Shown: piece after piece, positions 35,193-44,893 of the stretch
Layout of the letters: every line of letters begins with the position of its first letter
Numbering within the stretch: position 1 is the stretch's first letter
DNA from: Ruegeria sp. HKCCD7303
GTDB lineage: Bacteria > Pseudomonadota > Alphaproteobacteria > Rhodobacterales > Rhodobacteraceae
Reading direction: 5' to 3'
Assembly (NCBI RefSeq): GCF_013111185.1
Contig: NZ_WVRE01000006.1
Coordinates: 124,001-188,000 of the forward strand
DNA: 64,000 nt
Made by a program: the position numbers and the translations under genes
Notes under the pieces: model-generated
The model's input: the letters and a program-made list of their open reading frames with translations, nothing else
Told to the model about the DNA's origin: nothing
Database searches by the model: none

Positions 35193-36221
35193 TTATTGCG
35201 GCATAAGCGCCCAATAATCGAGATCCAGAAGAACATCGGGCAAATACCGTCCCTCGTCGTTCTTCAATGCAAACGGAGCGCCCCCTTTGGTTGCCACCAA
35301 TCGCAGCCGAATCGCACCCACGCCTGGTACGCCGGTTTCCGCTTTGTCCAGAACTTCGGACCACGCCTTGATGGTATCTCCTGCAAAACAAGGGTTTGCA
35401 TGTGCGCCGCCGTTCAGGCCAACGATCATCTGCGCATTTGCCAAGCCATTGAACGACAGGGTCCGCGCCATCGAAATAACATGACCTCCATAGATCAGCC
35501 TGCCTTCGGGCCGGAACGTCAGGTCGAAATGCACTTTGGCCGTGTTTTGCCACAGGCGTGTGGCCAGCATGTGCTCTGCCTCTTCCACGGTGACACCGTC
35601 CACATGGTCGATGGTCTCACCGATGTCGTAGTCGCCCCAGCCGTGCGGCTCACCCGCCAAAGCAAAATTGTAGTTCGAGAAATCAAGACCCTCGGGCACG
35701 ATTAGATCCTGCGGATCAAGAACCTTTTTCAACTCGGGAACAACTGTTTCGGGCGCCGGCGCGTCGACATTTGCTTTGCGCACCATAACCCAACGAACAT
35801 ATTCCAGCACAACCTCGTCCAACTGGTTCAGCCCGCGTGTGCGCACCCATACGACGCCAGTTTTTCCGTTGGAGTTCTGCTTGACCCCGATCACCTCGGA
35901 CACAGAGCGCAGGGTATCTCCAGCGTACACAGGTTTCAGCCAGCGGCCCTCGGCGTAGCCAAGATTGGCAACCGCGTTCAACGAAACATCCGGCACGGTT
36001 TTGCCGAAAACCAGATGGAAGGCGACCAGATCATCAATCGGGCTTTCCGGCAAACCACAATCCCGGGCAAATTCGTCCGACGAATACAGCGCATGACGCG
36101 CAGGATAGAGCGCGTGATACAAGCCGCGCTCTCCCTCGGTCACTGTACGCGGTACCGCATGTTGCAACACCTGCCCGACGGAATAATCCTCGAAAAAACG
36201 TCCCGGATTTGTTTTTGCCAT
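35193..36221 (-). CDS. mch: Mesaconyl-C1-CoA hydratase (beta-methylmalyl-CoA dehydratase)
   Basis: Hydrates mesaconyl-C1-CoA to beta-methylmalyl-CoA in the ethylmalonyl-CoA pathway. The 342-residue product is a double hot-dog MaoC-type protein: GRFFEDYSVGQVLQHAVPRT, SPIDDLVAFHLVFGKTVPDV, LKPVYAGDTLRSVSEVIGVK in one half and TFRPEGRLIYGGHVISMART with FAGDTIKAWSEVLDK in the other. It shares one base with the DUF1737 gene (TAATG). It is the last pathway gene of an operon headed by mcl2, matching the mcl2-mch cluster of Rhodobacter. Confidence 0.93.
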   Translation of the reverse strand: MAKTNPGRFFEDYSVGQVLQHAVPRTVTEGERGLYHALYPARHALYSSDEFARDCGLPESPIDDLVAFHLVFGKTVPDVSLNAVANLGYAEGRWLKPVYAGDTLRSVSEVIGVKQNSNGKTGVVWVRTRGLNQLDEVVLEYVRWVMVRKANVDAPAPETVVPELKKVLDPQDLIVPEGLDFSNYNFALAGEPHGWGDYDIGETIDHVDGVTVEEAEHMLATRLWQNTAKVHFDLTFRPEGRLIYGGHVISMARTLSFNGLANAQMIVGLNGGAHANPCFAGDTIKAWSEVLDKAETGVPGVGAIRLRLVATKGGAPFALKNDEGRYLPDVLLDLDYWALMPQ

Positions 36222-36427
36222 TACTGCTGTCCCAGTTTCATTTCAGGGGAATAGTCCGCCTCGACCTCTTTGGTCACGGCCTGCGCACAACGCATAACGC
36301 TGTTTGCTGTGTCAAAGGCATAGGACGGGTCGCCATACAGCTCCCACCCTTTGGCCAGTGCGTCAGACACTTTGTGGCAGAAGGCCGATGTGTCTTCCTC
36401 GGTCAACAAACGATAGAGTTTTGCCAT
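36221..36427 (-). CDS. DUF1737 family small protein
   Basis: The 68-residue product starts MAKLYRLLTEEDTSAFCHKV and has SDALAKGWELYGDPSYAFD, the DUF1737 pattern (KGW-x-LYGxPS). The family is small and of unknown function. It lies between nnrU and mch and overlaps mch by one base, so it is translated with it. Its constant company with mch suggests a pathway-linked role, but that is inference. Confidence 0.85.
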   Translation of the reverse strand: MAKLYRLLTEEDTSAFCHKVSDALAKGWELYGDPSYAFDTANSVMRCAQAVTKEVEADYSPEMKLGQQ

Positions 36428-36439
36428 TGCCTGAGGTCC

Positions 36440-36994
36440 CTATGAGCCGAAAGGAGACGGACCGACCAGCCCATGGATATAGCCGATAATCCCCAACAGG
36501 ACGATCGACGCCACAAAGAACATCGCGTCTTTGCCGTAAGTGCCAGGCTCAGCCGGTGTCCATTCGGGCTCGGACTTGTTGATCACGATCACTTCGACCA
36601 CGGCCCAGGCCAGGAGTCCACCAAACAGGATGATCGACGCCAAATCGCCGTTCACCAGCAAATGCGCAAAGGCCCACAGCTTGAAACCGCCCAGCATCGG
36701 ATGGCGCAGCTTGTTCAGCAATCGGCCTTTTGTACCGGCAGGACTCATCATGTAGATCGCGATCAGCACCAACAGGTTGTTGACGTGGATCAGGAATGTC
36801 GGCGGCGCCCAGACAAAGATGAAATCGGTCATACGATAGCCGAAGACCATCAGCAGGATCGACGCGACCAGGGCCAAAGCGACGGCGCCTTTACCCCCGT
36901 CGCCCATCGCGGCTCGACGTTCAGGTGCGACGCGTTTGAACAGATGTGCCGCCCACCACAGCGCCACGCCAAGGATCAGAAGAACAAAGCCCAT
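36440..36994 (-). CDS. NnrU family membrane protein
   Basis: The 184-residue protein has five to six membrane segments and the NnrU signatures LRHPMLGGFKLWAFAHLLVN and GDLASIILFGGLLAWAVVEV. NnrU was named for a nitric-oxide-reductase-linked gene and is related to isoprenylcysteine methyltransferase-like membrane proteins; its true role is unclear. It lies 6 bases after mcl2 and 12 before DUF1737 in a tight minus-strand operon. Confidence 0.9.
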   Translation of the reverse strand: MGFVLLILGVALWWAAHLFKRVAPERRAAMGDGGKGAVALALVASILLMVFGYRMTDFIFVWAPPTFLIHVNNLLVLIAIYMMSPAGTKGRLLNKLRHPMLGGFKLWAFAHLLVNGDLASIILFGGLLAWAVVEVIVINKSEPEWTPAEPGTYGKDAMFFVASIVLLGIIGYIHGLVGPSPFGS

Positions 36995-37000
36995 GCTGGC

Positions 37001-37858
37001 TTACCCCGCTTGCAAAGCTGAAATTGCCTCTGCTTTTGCCAGAATTTCGCGGGCTGTTGCAACGTGCAGGTTCTCAACAATTTTGCCATCGACGACAGCA
37101 ACACCCTGCCCTTGCGCTTCAACTTCTTCAAACGCCGTGATCTGGCGTCGGGCCAGATCGATCTCGGCGTCAGACGGCGCATAGGCGGCATTTGTGATCT
37201 CGACCTGTGCGGGGTGGATCAGTGTTTTGCCATCAAAACCCATGTCACGACCCTGCGCGCATTCTGCGGCCAGACCTTCGCCATCCTTGAACGCGTTATA
37301 AACGCCATCAACGATGATCAGACCTTCGGCCTTGGCAGCCAGCAGGCAGAGGCCCAGCGAGGTCATAAGTGGCAGACGGTCAGGGCGAAAACGAGTTTGC
37401 AGTTCCTTCGCCAGATCATTGGTGCCCATCACGAACCCGGCCATCAGGGGATGGGCTGCGATTTCAGGCGCGTTGAGCATCCCGCGCGGCGTTTCCATCA
37501 TGGCCCAGATCGGCATATCTCCGGTAATTGCAGCCAGAGCATCGACGTCGGCTGCCGAGTTTACTTTGGGCAGAAGGACAACGTCGGCATCCATGCCGCG
37601 CACCGCCTCTGCATCAGCACGACCCCATTCGGTGTCCAACCCGTTGATCCGCACGATCTTGACCCGCGCGCCATAACCACCAGCCGCCAAAGCCGCCTTG
37701 AGCGTTTCGCGTGCATTTTCCTTCTCGTCCGCCGCGACCGCATCTTCCAGATCAAAGATAATCGCATCCACAGGCAGAGTGCGGGCCTTGTCCAGTGCCC
37801 GGTCTCTCGAACCCGGGATGTAAAGAACCGAACGATAGGGGCGCTGACGAGGATCCAT
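37001..37858 (-). CDS. mcl2: (3S)-malyl-CoA thioesterase/CitE-like lyase (HpcH/HpaI family), mcl2 type
   Basis: The 285-residue product has the CitE-like blocks RSVLYIPGSRDRALDKA, IIFDLEDAVAADEKENAR (metal-binding Glu-Asp), RINGLDTEWG, IWAMMETPRGMLNAPEIA and GKTLIHPAQVEI. It is shorter and differs from the approximately 318-residue malyl-CoA/beta-methylmalyl-CoA lyase Mcl1. It fits Mcl2, which hydrolyses (3S)-malyl-CoA to malate, completing acetyl-CoA assimilation. Lyase activity cannot be excluded. ATG 37858 is used. It heads the operon with nnrU, DUF1737 and mch, and a motif shared with ccr and ecm lies upstream. Confidence 0.88.
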   Translation of the reverse strand: MDPRQRPYRSVLYIPGSRDRALDKARTLPVDAIIFDLEDAVAADEKENARETLKAALAAGGYGARVKIVRINGLDTEWGRADAEAVRGMDADVVLLPKVNSAADVDALAAITGDMPIWAMMETPRGMLNAPEIAAHPLMAGFVMGTNDLAKELQTRFRPDRLPLMTSLGLCLLAAKAEGLIIVDGVYNAFKDGEGLAAECAQGRDMGFDGKTLIHPAQVEITNAAYAPSDAEIDLARRQITAFEEVEAQGQGVAVVDGKIVENLHVATAREILAKAEAISALQAG

Positions 37859-37927
37859 GGACCACTCCCATTGAAATAAAGTTGCGCGGAATGGGGCATT
37901 TTTTGCCGGAAAGTTCAAGAAGAAATT

Positions 37928-37940
37928 TGCCGCAGCGCAG
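37928..37940. promoter_or_regulatory. Shared motif TGCCGCAGCGCAG upstream of mcl2
   Basis: It differs by one base from the 13-mer before ccr and ecm and lies 70-82 bases before the mcl2 start. The flanks extend it to TTTGCCGCAGCGCAGCAAA, with TTTGC and GCAAA arms. It supports joint control of the three ethylmalonyl-CoA pathway transcription units. Confidence 0.5.
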
Positions 37941-38028
37941 CAAAAGCGACGCAACGTGCTTTGCCTTAACCGAATTTCGTCGCCTCCGCCCCAGCCTGAG
38001 CAACAGATGGAATCGAAAGGGCTACGGG

Positions 38029-38334
38029 ATGGAAAAGACACTGCTTAAGATGACAATGGGTCTGGGGATCATGGTTCTGGCGGCACAGCAGGTGCAGGCT
38101 CAGGGCCAGAATTGTGCGCCGCGAGAGGATGTACTGAAGCGATTGCATGAAATCTATGGCGAAGAACGCAGGGGCTTTGGGCTGGCCCGGCAAGGCGCGG
38201 TTATGGAGCTCTTCGCTTCGGGCGAAAGCGGCAGTTGGACGATCACGGTGACCTTGCCAAACGGAATCACGTGCTTGGTGGCCTCCGGTCAGGCCTATGA
38301 GGAAGTCGCGGACGCCCTGCCGCCGAACGCCTGA
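38029..38334 (+). CDS. Small exported hypothetical protein
   Basis: A 101-residue protein with a signal peptide (LLKMTMGLGIMVLAAQQVQA) and a mature part with two Cys (NCAPRED and GITCLVASGQ) that could form a disulfide. LFASGESGSWTITVTLPNG suggests a small beta-domain. ATG 38029, with GGG-rich sequence just upstream, begins the signal peptide; the longer frame overlaps the mcl2 promoter. It converges with the TauE/SafE gene with no gap. Function unknown. Confidence 0.75.
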   Translation: MEKTLLKMTMGLGIMVLAAQQVQAQGQNCAPREDVLKRLHEIYGEERRGFGLARQGAVMELFASGESGSWTITVTLPNGITCLVASGQAYEEVADALPPNA

Positions 38335-39090
38335 TTACGTAAGCGCGTCCCAGATCAGTTTGCTGCCCGTCAAGGTCAGCAACACGTAGGCAATTCCAAA
38401 GAAAAGGCGCTCAGACATCATGAAATGCGCTCGAACGCCAAGCCACGCGCCTAGAATGGCAAAGGGTGTCAACAACATGTCGGCCAGCGCCGTGTGCCAT
38501 GTGAACAAACCCAAAAACGCGTAAGGCACAAACTTTGTGATGTTGATAACCCAAAAAACCAGCACAGTGCTGGCCTGAAACTCGGTCTTCGACAGTTTTT
38601 GGGACAACAGGTATACCGCGGCGGGCGGACCTCCTGCATGACTGACAAAACTGGTGAAACCGGCGACCAATCCGGCAAAAAGCCCGGCCGACGGTGGCAG
38701 GCGATTGGCAAATCCACGCACCCAGCCTCTGGTCTGTGCAATGTGCCAAATAACGAAACCGACCGAAATGCCACCGATCAGTAGTCGCAACAGATCATTA
38801 TCCGTTGCCTTATACAGCCAAGCACCCAGCGCGACGCCCGGTACTGCGCCCAAAATCAGCAGGCGGGAATCCGGCCAACTCCACCGCTTCCAATAGGGGC
38901 CCAGCGTGGCCACGTCGATCACCATCAGGATCGGCAGCATCAGAGCCAGGGCCTGCCCGGGTTCCAGGATCAGCGCCAGAATCGACGAAGACGCAAAGGC
39001 CACACCCGAGCCGAAACCTCCCTTTGATATGCCCGCAAAAACCACCGCAGGGATCGCCACTGCAAAAAACATCAGGTTTAATTCGAACAT
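38335..39090 (-). CDS. TauE/SafE family anion exporter (second)
   Basis: The 251-residue, roughly eight-segment membrane protein has AGISKGGFGSGVAFASSSIL and FAGLVAGFTSFVSHAGGPPA, the two glycine-rich TauE/SafE repeats. It is shorter than the plus-strand TauE at 17 kb and lacks its TIGR02186 partner, so it is a distinct paralogue. Divergent from mdh; the substrate is unknown. Confidence 0.9.
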   Translation of the reverse strand: MFELNLMFFAVAIPAVVFAGISKGGFGSGVAFASSSILALILEPGQALALMLPILMVIDVATLGPYWKRWSWPDSRLLILGAVPGVALGAWLYKATDNDLLRLLIGGISVGFVIWHIAQTRGWVRGFANRLPPSAGLFAGLVAGFTSFVSHAGGPPAAVYLLSQKLSKTEFQASTVLVFWVINITKFVPYAFLGLFTWHTALADMLLTPFAILGAWLGVRAHFMMSERLFFGIAYVLLTLTGSKLIWDALT

Positions 39091-39206
39091 GCGCCGGTTC
39101 CGGTTTTGGCTTGTCTCAAAGGCCCTTTAGCGCAACCACACCGGGCTCTGCAAACGGTATGCGGTTGTATGCCACGTCGCAGAACCCTTGCCTATTGCCG
39201 TTTTAG

Positions 39207-40214
<1,008 letters not shown>

Positions 40215-40236
40215 ACCAGCACAAATTCTCAGGCTA

Positions 40237-40268
40237 AAAGCCGGCCCATTTCTGGGCCGGTTTTCTTT
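40237..40268 (+). terminator. Intrinsic terminator of mdh
   Basis: CCGGCCCA at 40241-40248 pairs with TGGGCCGG at 40253-40260 with a 4-base loop, extended by A-T pairs on the outside. TTTTCTTTT follows. This is a classic plus-strand terminator 22 bases after the mdh stop. Confidence 0.9.
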
Positions 40269-40522
40269 TGCCCAGATCAATCAGGGTCGCGAATGTTGGC
40301 GCAAACGTCGCAAATCCTTTTTTTTGAATGTGATTTCCGGTGCCTGCACTGTATTTTCGAATCAATCGATCACGCGGCAAATTTTGTGATCACACCCTAA
40401 AAAGCCGTGATCACAAATGGCGAAAATCTTCACTAAAATCCTCTTTGCCGTCAAAAAACCCTTTAAACTTGCCCGCTAGACACCCCTATAACGGTTAAAC
40501 GCAGTCAGACGGGACAATTTCG
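40269..40522. promoter_or_regulatory. sucC promoter region with GTGATCAC operators
   Basis: TGTGATCACA (40386-40395) and CGTGATCACA (40407-40416) have cores exactly 21 bp apart, as before sdhC. A degenerate third copy, TCGATCAC at 40366-40373, lies another 21 bp upstream, in phase. They are 107-157 bases before the sucC start. A TATAAC near 40490 may be the -10 element. The remainder shows no gene. Confidence 0.7.
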
Positions 40523-41716
40523 ATGAACATTCACGAATATCAGGCCAAGGCTCTTCTTCGCAGCTATGGTGCTCCGGTTTCCGATGGTCGCGCCGTGCTG
40601 CGCGCCGAAGAAGCCAAAACCGCAGCCGGTGAACTGGACGGCCCCCTGTGGGTGGTCAAGGCGCAGATCCACGCAGGCGGGCGCGGCAAAGGTTCTTTCA
40701 AAGAGGCCGACGCCGGTGAAAAAGGCGGTGTCCGTCTGACCAAATCGGTTGAGGAAGCGGCTGAGGAAGCCAAGAAGATGCTGGGCCGTACTCTGGTCAC
40801 ACATCAGACCGGCCCCGCAGGCAAGCAAGTCAACCGCATCTACATCGAAGCTGGTTCGGGCATCGAACGTGAACTGTACCTAGCCCTTCTGGTAGACCGC
40901 CAGACCAGCCGCATTTCGTTTGTCTGCTCGACCGAAGGCGGCATGGACATCGAAGAAGTCGCCGCTGCGACGCCCGAGAAAATCCTGTCATTCTCGGTCG
41001 ACCCGGCCACCGGATACCAACCTTATCACGGCCGCCGCATCGCCTTCTCGTTGGGTCTGGAAGGCGCACAGGTCAAGCAATGCGTCAAACTGATGAACCA
41101 GCTCTACAACGCCTTCGTCGAGAAGGACATGGAAATGCTGGAGATCAACCCGCTGATCGTTTCGGACAGCGGCGACCTGAAAGTGCTGGATGCCAAGGTC
41201 GGTTTCGACGGCAACGCGGTCTACCGCCACCCCGACATCGCCGAGTTGCGCGACACGACCGAGGAAGACCCCAAGGAACTGGAAGCCAGCAAATATGACC
41301 TGAACTACATCGCGCTGGACGGCGAGATCGGCTGTATGGTGAACGGCGCGGGTCTGGCGATGGCCACCATGGACATCATCAAGCTCTATGGTGCAGAGCC
41401 TGCAAACTTCCTCGACGTGGGCGGCGGTGCGACCAAAGAGAAAGTCACCGAGGCGTTCAAGATCATCACCTCGGACGAGAACGTCAAAGGCATTCTGGTC
41501 AACATCTTCGGCGGCATCATGCGCTGTGATGTGATTGCTGAGGGCGTTGTCGCCGCGGTGAAAGAGGTCGGCCTGCAGGTTCCGCTGGTCGTGCGTCTGG
41601 AAGGCACCAATGTCGAGAAAGGCAAAGAGATCATCAACACCTCTGGCCTCGACGTGATCGCGGCAGACAACCTGAAAGACGGCGCCGAGAAGATCGTGAA
41701 AGCGGTTAAGGGATAG
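40523..41716 (+). CDS. sucC: Succinyl-CoA synthetase beta subunit (ADP-forming)
   Basis: With SucD, interconverts succinyl-CoA and succinate with ATP formation. The 397-residue product begins [20 protein letters not shown] (ATP-grasp entry) and has [39 protein letters not shown] and [20 protein letters not shown] with [15 protein letters not shown]. Normal length. It heads the suc operon, but two foreign-looking transferase genes separate it from sucD. Confidence 0.98.
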   Translation: MNIHEYQAKALLRSYGAPVSDGRAVLRAEEAKTAAGELDGPLWVVKAQIHAGGRGKGSFKEADAGEKGGVRLTKSVEEAAEEAKKMLGRTLVTHQTGPAGKQVNRIYIEAGSGIERELYLALLVDRQTSRISFVCSTEGGMDIEEVAAATPEKILSFSVDPATGYQPYHGRRIAFSLGLEGAQVKQCVKLMNQLYNAFVEKDMEMLEINPLIVSDSGDLKVLDAKVGFDGNAVYRHPDIAELRDTTEEDPKELEASKYDLNYIALDGEIGCMVNGAGLAMATMDIIKLYGAEPANFLDVGGGATKEKVTEAFKIITSDENVKGILVNIFGGIMRCDVIAEGVVAAVKEVGLQVPLVVRLEGTNVEKGKEIINTSGLDVIAADNLKDGAEKIVKAVKG

Positions 41717-41726
41717 TAAGTCTCGA

Positions 41727-42437
41727 ATGGTTGCTTTTCTCGACAAATACAACATTGCTTATTTTGGTGTCCACAAAGCTGCTGGAACATCCATTAAGCA
41801 TGTCCTTTATAAAATCGAGACTGGTAATGAGTGGGATGGAAAGATCACGGAACTCCATCCCCGCTATCCGACCAGGCCAGTCCGACAGAGCGATTTTGAG
41901 AAAGCCCGCGATTATTGGAGTTTTGCAGTTGTTCGCGATCCAATAAAACGGTTTCTGTCTGGTTACCAAAATCGTGTGCACGATTTTGAGGACCTAAAAA
42001 AAGTACCTGTCGGTTCGGAGCATCAGAACAAGCTGATTGGCAAATTGTTCGGAACGCGAAATCAGCAACCGTTCAAAGGCTTCAAGACCAACCCGACGAT
42101 AGAAGAGTTCATACGAGACTATGACAAATATTGTGACGTAAGCCGTGTAATGTATCTCCATACTTGTCCCATTGATGTTTTTCTGGGGCAAGATATTGGC
42201 TTCTTCGACGCTGTTTATACGACGTCCGAATTAGACAGGCTGGCTGCTGATTTGTCTGAAAGGCTGAACACTACCGTTCACATTGGTCGCAGAAATTCCA
42301 GCAGCACTACGCCGCCACGTTTCGAGGATTTATCCAAGGAATCCAAAGATTTTTTGGTGCGACATACACAAGCAGACTACGAACTGCTTGGGGCGTTTTT
42401 CCCCACCGGGCAAAACCTTATCAACACTTATGAATAG
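41727..42437 (+). CDS. Sulfotransferase-2-family protein inserted after sucC, AT-rich
   Basis: The 236-residue product has the 5'-phosphosulfate-type loop [19 protein letters not shown] and the 3'-phosphate block [20 protein letters not shown] (RDP-x-x-R-x-x-S), hallmarks of the sulfotransferase-2 family that sulfates carbohydrate or surface polymers. It is clearly richer in A/T and in AAA/ATT codons than sucC and sucD, consistent with horizontal transfer. It starts 10 bases after the sucC stop and ends 40 bases before a sucD remnant. The acceptor is unknown. Confidence 0.85.
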   Translation: MVAFLDKYNIAYFGVHKAAGTSIKHVLYKIETGNEWDGKITELHPRYPTRPVRQSDFEKARDYWSFAVVRDPIKRFLSGYQNRVHDFEDLKKVPVGSEHQNKLIGKLFGTRNQQPFKGFKTNPTIEEFIRDYDKYCDVSRVMYLHTCPIDVFLGQDIGFFDAVYTTSELDRLAADLSERLNTTVHIGRRNSSSTTPPRFEDLSKESKDFLVRHTQADYELLGAFFPTGQNLINTYE

Positions 42438-42477
42438 CGCCACGCAGGCGAGTTAACCCAAACAGGAGCACGAAGGA

Positions 42478-42567
42478 ATGGCAGTCCTAATCGACCAAAA
42501 CATCAAAACGATCCGTCGGAGCGCTATCAGCCTGACGACCAGATCGCCTTTGGTGTGGGCTGTCTGA
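42478..42567 (+). pseudogene. Decayed duplicate of the sucD 5' end
   Basis: Starting at an ATG after a ribosome-site-like AAGGA, the frame encodes MAVLIDQNIKTIRRS and stops after 29 codons. The real sucD begins [15 protein letters not shown]. Over the first 40 bases about 33 are identical, after which similarity ends. It marks the ancestral sucD start position and implies that the following GT25 gene came in together with a second sucD start. Confidence 0.75.
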
Positions 42568-42589
42568 TCTGCCTGAAAAACTTAAACGC

Positions 42590-43417
42590 ATGACCATCCC
42601 CATCTTCCTCATAGGTCTTGAACGCGCCACAGGGCGGGCGCGTTTGATGGAGCAGGAGCTGCAAAAGGCAGGCCTGTCAGCGACGCGCGTTAATGCTGTT
42701 GATTGCGACGCCGCCACCCGCGAGGATTTCCTGCGCGAGTGCAAGGCCGAGGGGCCGTGGGGCTATTTCCACACCAAGGACATGGCCTGCACCCTCAGCC
42801 ATGCCAAAGCGTGGGAGGCATTGATCGCCTCGGGCGCTGAACAAGCGTTGATCCTTGAGGATGACGTGTTCCTGAGCCCGGAATTGGCCGATTGGCTGAA
42901 TGACCCATCTTGGTGGCCCGCGGATGCTGATATCGTCCGGTTTGAACGCTGGCGCAGCACCAAGCTTTATGTCGCGCTTGGGCGCAAGCGCTTGATCCAT
43001 CTGGGGCGCGAACTGCGCCTGATGCGATCGCGTCATCCCGGGGGCGCGGCGTACGCGCTGACGCGACAAGCGGCGCAGCATTTTCTGGCGCAGAAACCCT
43101 ATGACATCACGTTGGACGGGCTTTTGTTCAATCCATCAGCTTCGGCTGCGGCGCGTCAGACCAACATCTATCAGGTGATCCCGGCCATGGTCGAACAGGG
43201 CAACGAAGCCCCCGGCGAATACAATATGGGGGCACCCCGCAGTCGGCCCACAGGCTGGCCATTGGTCCGGCAAAAGATCCGGCGTGGCATTGCTGAAATC
43301 AGCAGCGGGCTGCGTACCACGGCCAATCTGGCCCTGGGCCGTGCCACGCTCGAGAAAATATCCTATGCGCCGCATGTTCTGCCGGCGACTGAACCTAATC
43401 AATCCAACACCGCCTAG
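42590..43417 (+). CDS. Glycosyltransferase family 25 protein inserted before sucD
   Basis: The 275-residue product has the GT25 (LPS/LOS galactosyltransferase-like) start [35 protein letters not shown] and the catalytic-type EDDV at residues 90-93, followed by [16 protein letters not shown]. It probably adds a sugar to lipooligosaccharide or another surface glycan. Its base composition is like the host's, unlike the preceding sulfotransferase. It ends 13 bases before sucD and follows the sucD remnant. Confidence 0.9.
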   Translation: MTIPIFLIGLERATGRARLMEQELQKAGLSATRVNAVDCDAATREDFLRECKAEGPWGYFHTKDMACTLSHAKAWEALIASGAEQALILEDDVFLSPELADWLNDPSWWPADADIVRFERWRSTKLYVALGRKRLIHLGRELRLMRSRHPGGAAYALTRQAAQHFLAQKPYDITLDGLLFNPSASAAARQTNIYQVIPAMVEQGNEAPGEYNMGAPRSRPTGWPLVRQKIRRGIAEISSGLRTTANLALGRATLEKISYAPHVLPATEPNQSNTA

Positions 43418-43430
43418 AGAAAGGGACAAA

Positions 43431-44312
43431 ATGGCAGTCCTCATCGACGAAAACACCAAAGTGATCTGTCAGGGCTTTACCGGCTCGCAAGGTACATTCC
43501 ACAGCGAACAGGCCATTGCCTATGGCACCAAGATGGTCGGCGGCGTGACCCCCGGCAAAGGCGGGATGGAGCATCTGGGCCTGCCCGTGTTCAACTCGGT
43601 CCACGAGGCCAAGCATGTGACCGAAGCCAACGCCTCGGTAATCTACGTGCCTCCGCCCTTCGCGGCTGACTCGATCCTCGAAGCGATTGATGCCGAGATG
43701 GAGGTGATCGTCTGCATCACCGAAGGCATACCGGTTCTGGACATGATGAAGGTGAAGCGTGCGCTGGAAGGCAGCAAGTCGCGCCTGATCGGCCCGAACT
43801 GCCCCGGTGTCATCACGCCCGATGCCTGCAAGATCGGCATCATGCCCGGCCACATCCATAAGCGCGGCTCGGTCGGCGTTGTGTCGCGTTCGGGCACCCT
43901 GACCTATGAGGCCGTCAAACAGACCACCGATGTAGGTCTGGGTCAGTCCACCTGTGTAGGCATCGGCGGCGACCCGATCAAAGGGACCGAGCATATCGAC
44001 GTGCTGGAATGGTTCCTGGCCGACGACGAGACCACATCGATCATCATGATCGGTGAGATCGGTGGCTCAGCCGAGGAAGAAGCTGCGCAGTTCCTGGCGG
44101 ATGAGGCCAAGAAGGGCCGCAAAAAGCCAACCGCTGGTTTCATCGCAGGCCGCACGGCCCCTCCGGGCCGCCGCATGGGCCACGCGGGCGCGATTGTCGC
44201 CGGTGGCAAGGGCGGTGCCGAGGACAAGATCGAAGCCATGCGCTCGGCCGGCATCGTCGTGGCCGAAAGCCCCGCGCAGCTGGGCGAGGCTGTGCTGGAA
44301 GCGATTGGCTGA
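43431..44312 (+). CDS. sucD: Succinyl-CoA synthetase alpha subunit
   Basis: The 293-residue product begins [20 protein letters not shown], the CoA-binding fold. It has [49 protein letters not shown] and the phosphorylated His in [23 protein letters not shown] lies 6 bases before the ATG; the longer upstream frame overlaps GT25 and is rejected. Its own first 40 bases are duplicated about 950 bases upstream. Confidence 0.98.
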   Translation: MAVLIDENTKVICQGFTGSQGTFHSEQAIAYGTKMVGGVTPGKGGMEHLGLPVFNSVHEAKHVTEANASVIYVPPPFAADSILEAIDAEMEVIVCITEGIPVLDMMKVKRALEGSKSRLIGPNCPGVITPDACKIGIMPGHIHKRGSVGVVSRSGTLTYEAVKQTTDVGLGQSTCVGIGGDPIKGTEHIDVLEWFLADDETTSIIMIGEIGGSAEEEAAQFLADEAKKGRKKPTAGFIAGRTAPPGRRMGHAGAIVAGGKGGAEDKIEAMRSAGIVVAESPAQLGEAVLEAIG

Positions 44313-44353
44313 TATGGCAGCTTCGGCTGTCTAATCCGGGAGGAACGAAACAC

Positions 44354-44893
44354 ATGACCTTTAGTGAGGCTGTAAGAACGTGTTTCTCCAAATTCTTCAC
44401 TTTTTCGGGCCGTGCATCGCGGCCCGAATATTGGTTCTTTTTTCTGTTCGTCGTGATCTGGAACTTGATCGCCGGGATCATCGACTGGCAGTTCTTCACG
44501 CAGGTCTCGGTCACTGAAAGCGATGAGGTGAAATCCGTCACCGCCACGTCCAGCCAACCGGTCCAAAGCATTGTCGGCCTGATCGTCTTTTTCCCCCATC
44601 TGGCCGTTGCATGGCGGCGGATGCATGACACCGGGCGCAGCGGGCTTTACGCCTTACTGCCGATCCTTTTGATCCTTGGGGCCTTTGCAGTTCTGATCTT
44701 TGGCATTGGCCTTGCCAGCCAGTTCCACGGCGGAACGCTCGACATTTTGTTTACCCGCGCAACATTGCTGATCGTCATTCCGACACTTATCGTTCTGGTG
44801 GTGTCGCCCCTTCTGGTGCTGTGGTGGCTGACCCGCCCCAGCCAGCCAGGCACCAACCAATACGGTCCCAACCCACATGAGGTAGCCCAATGA
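44354..44893 (+). CDS. DUF805 family membrane protein
   Basis: The 179-residue product has the DUF805 start FSEAVRTCFSKFFTFSGRAS with RPEYWFFFLFVVIWNLIAG, then PHLAVAWRRMHDTGRSGLYA and a C-terminal RPSQPGTNQYGPNP motif. Four membrane segments are seen. Function is unknown in the family. It lies between sucD and sucA and overlaps sucA by ATGA, so it is translated as part of the suc operon. Confidence 0.93.
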   Translation: MTFSEAVRTCFSKFFTFSGRASRPEYWFFFLFVVIWNLIAGIIDWQFFTQVSVTESDEVKSVTATSSQPVQSIVGLIVFFPHLAVAWRRMHDTGRSGLYALLPILLILGAFAVLIFGIGLASQFHGGTLDILFTRATLLIVIPTLIVLVVSPLLVLWWLTRPSQPGTNQYGPNPHEVAQ

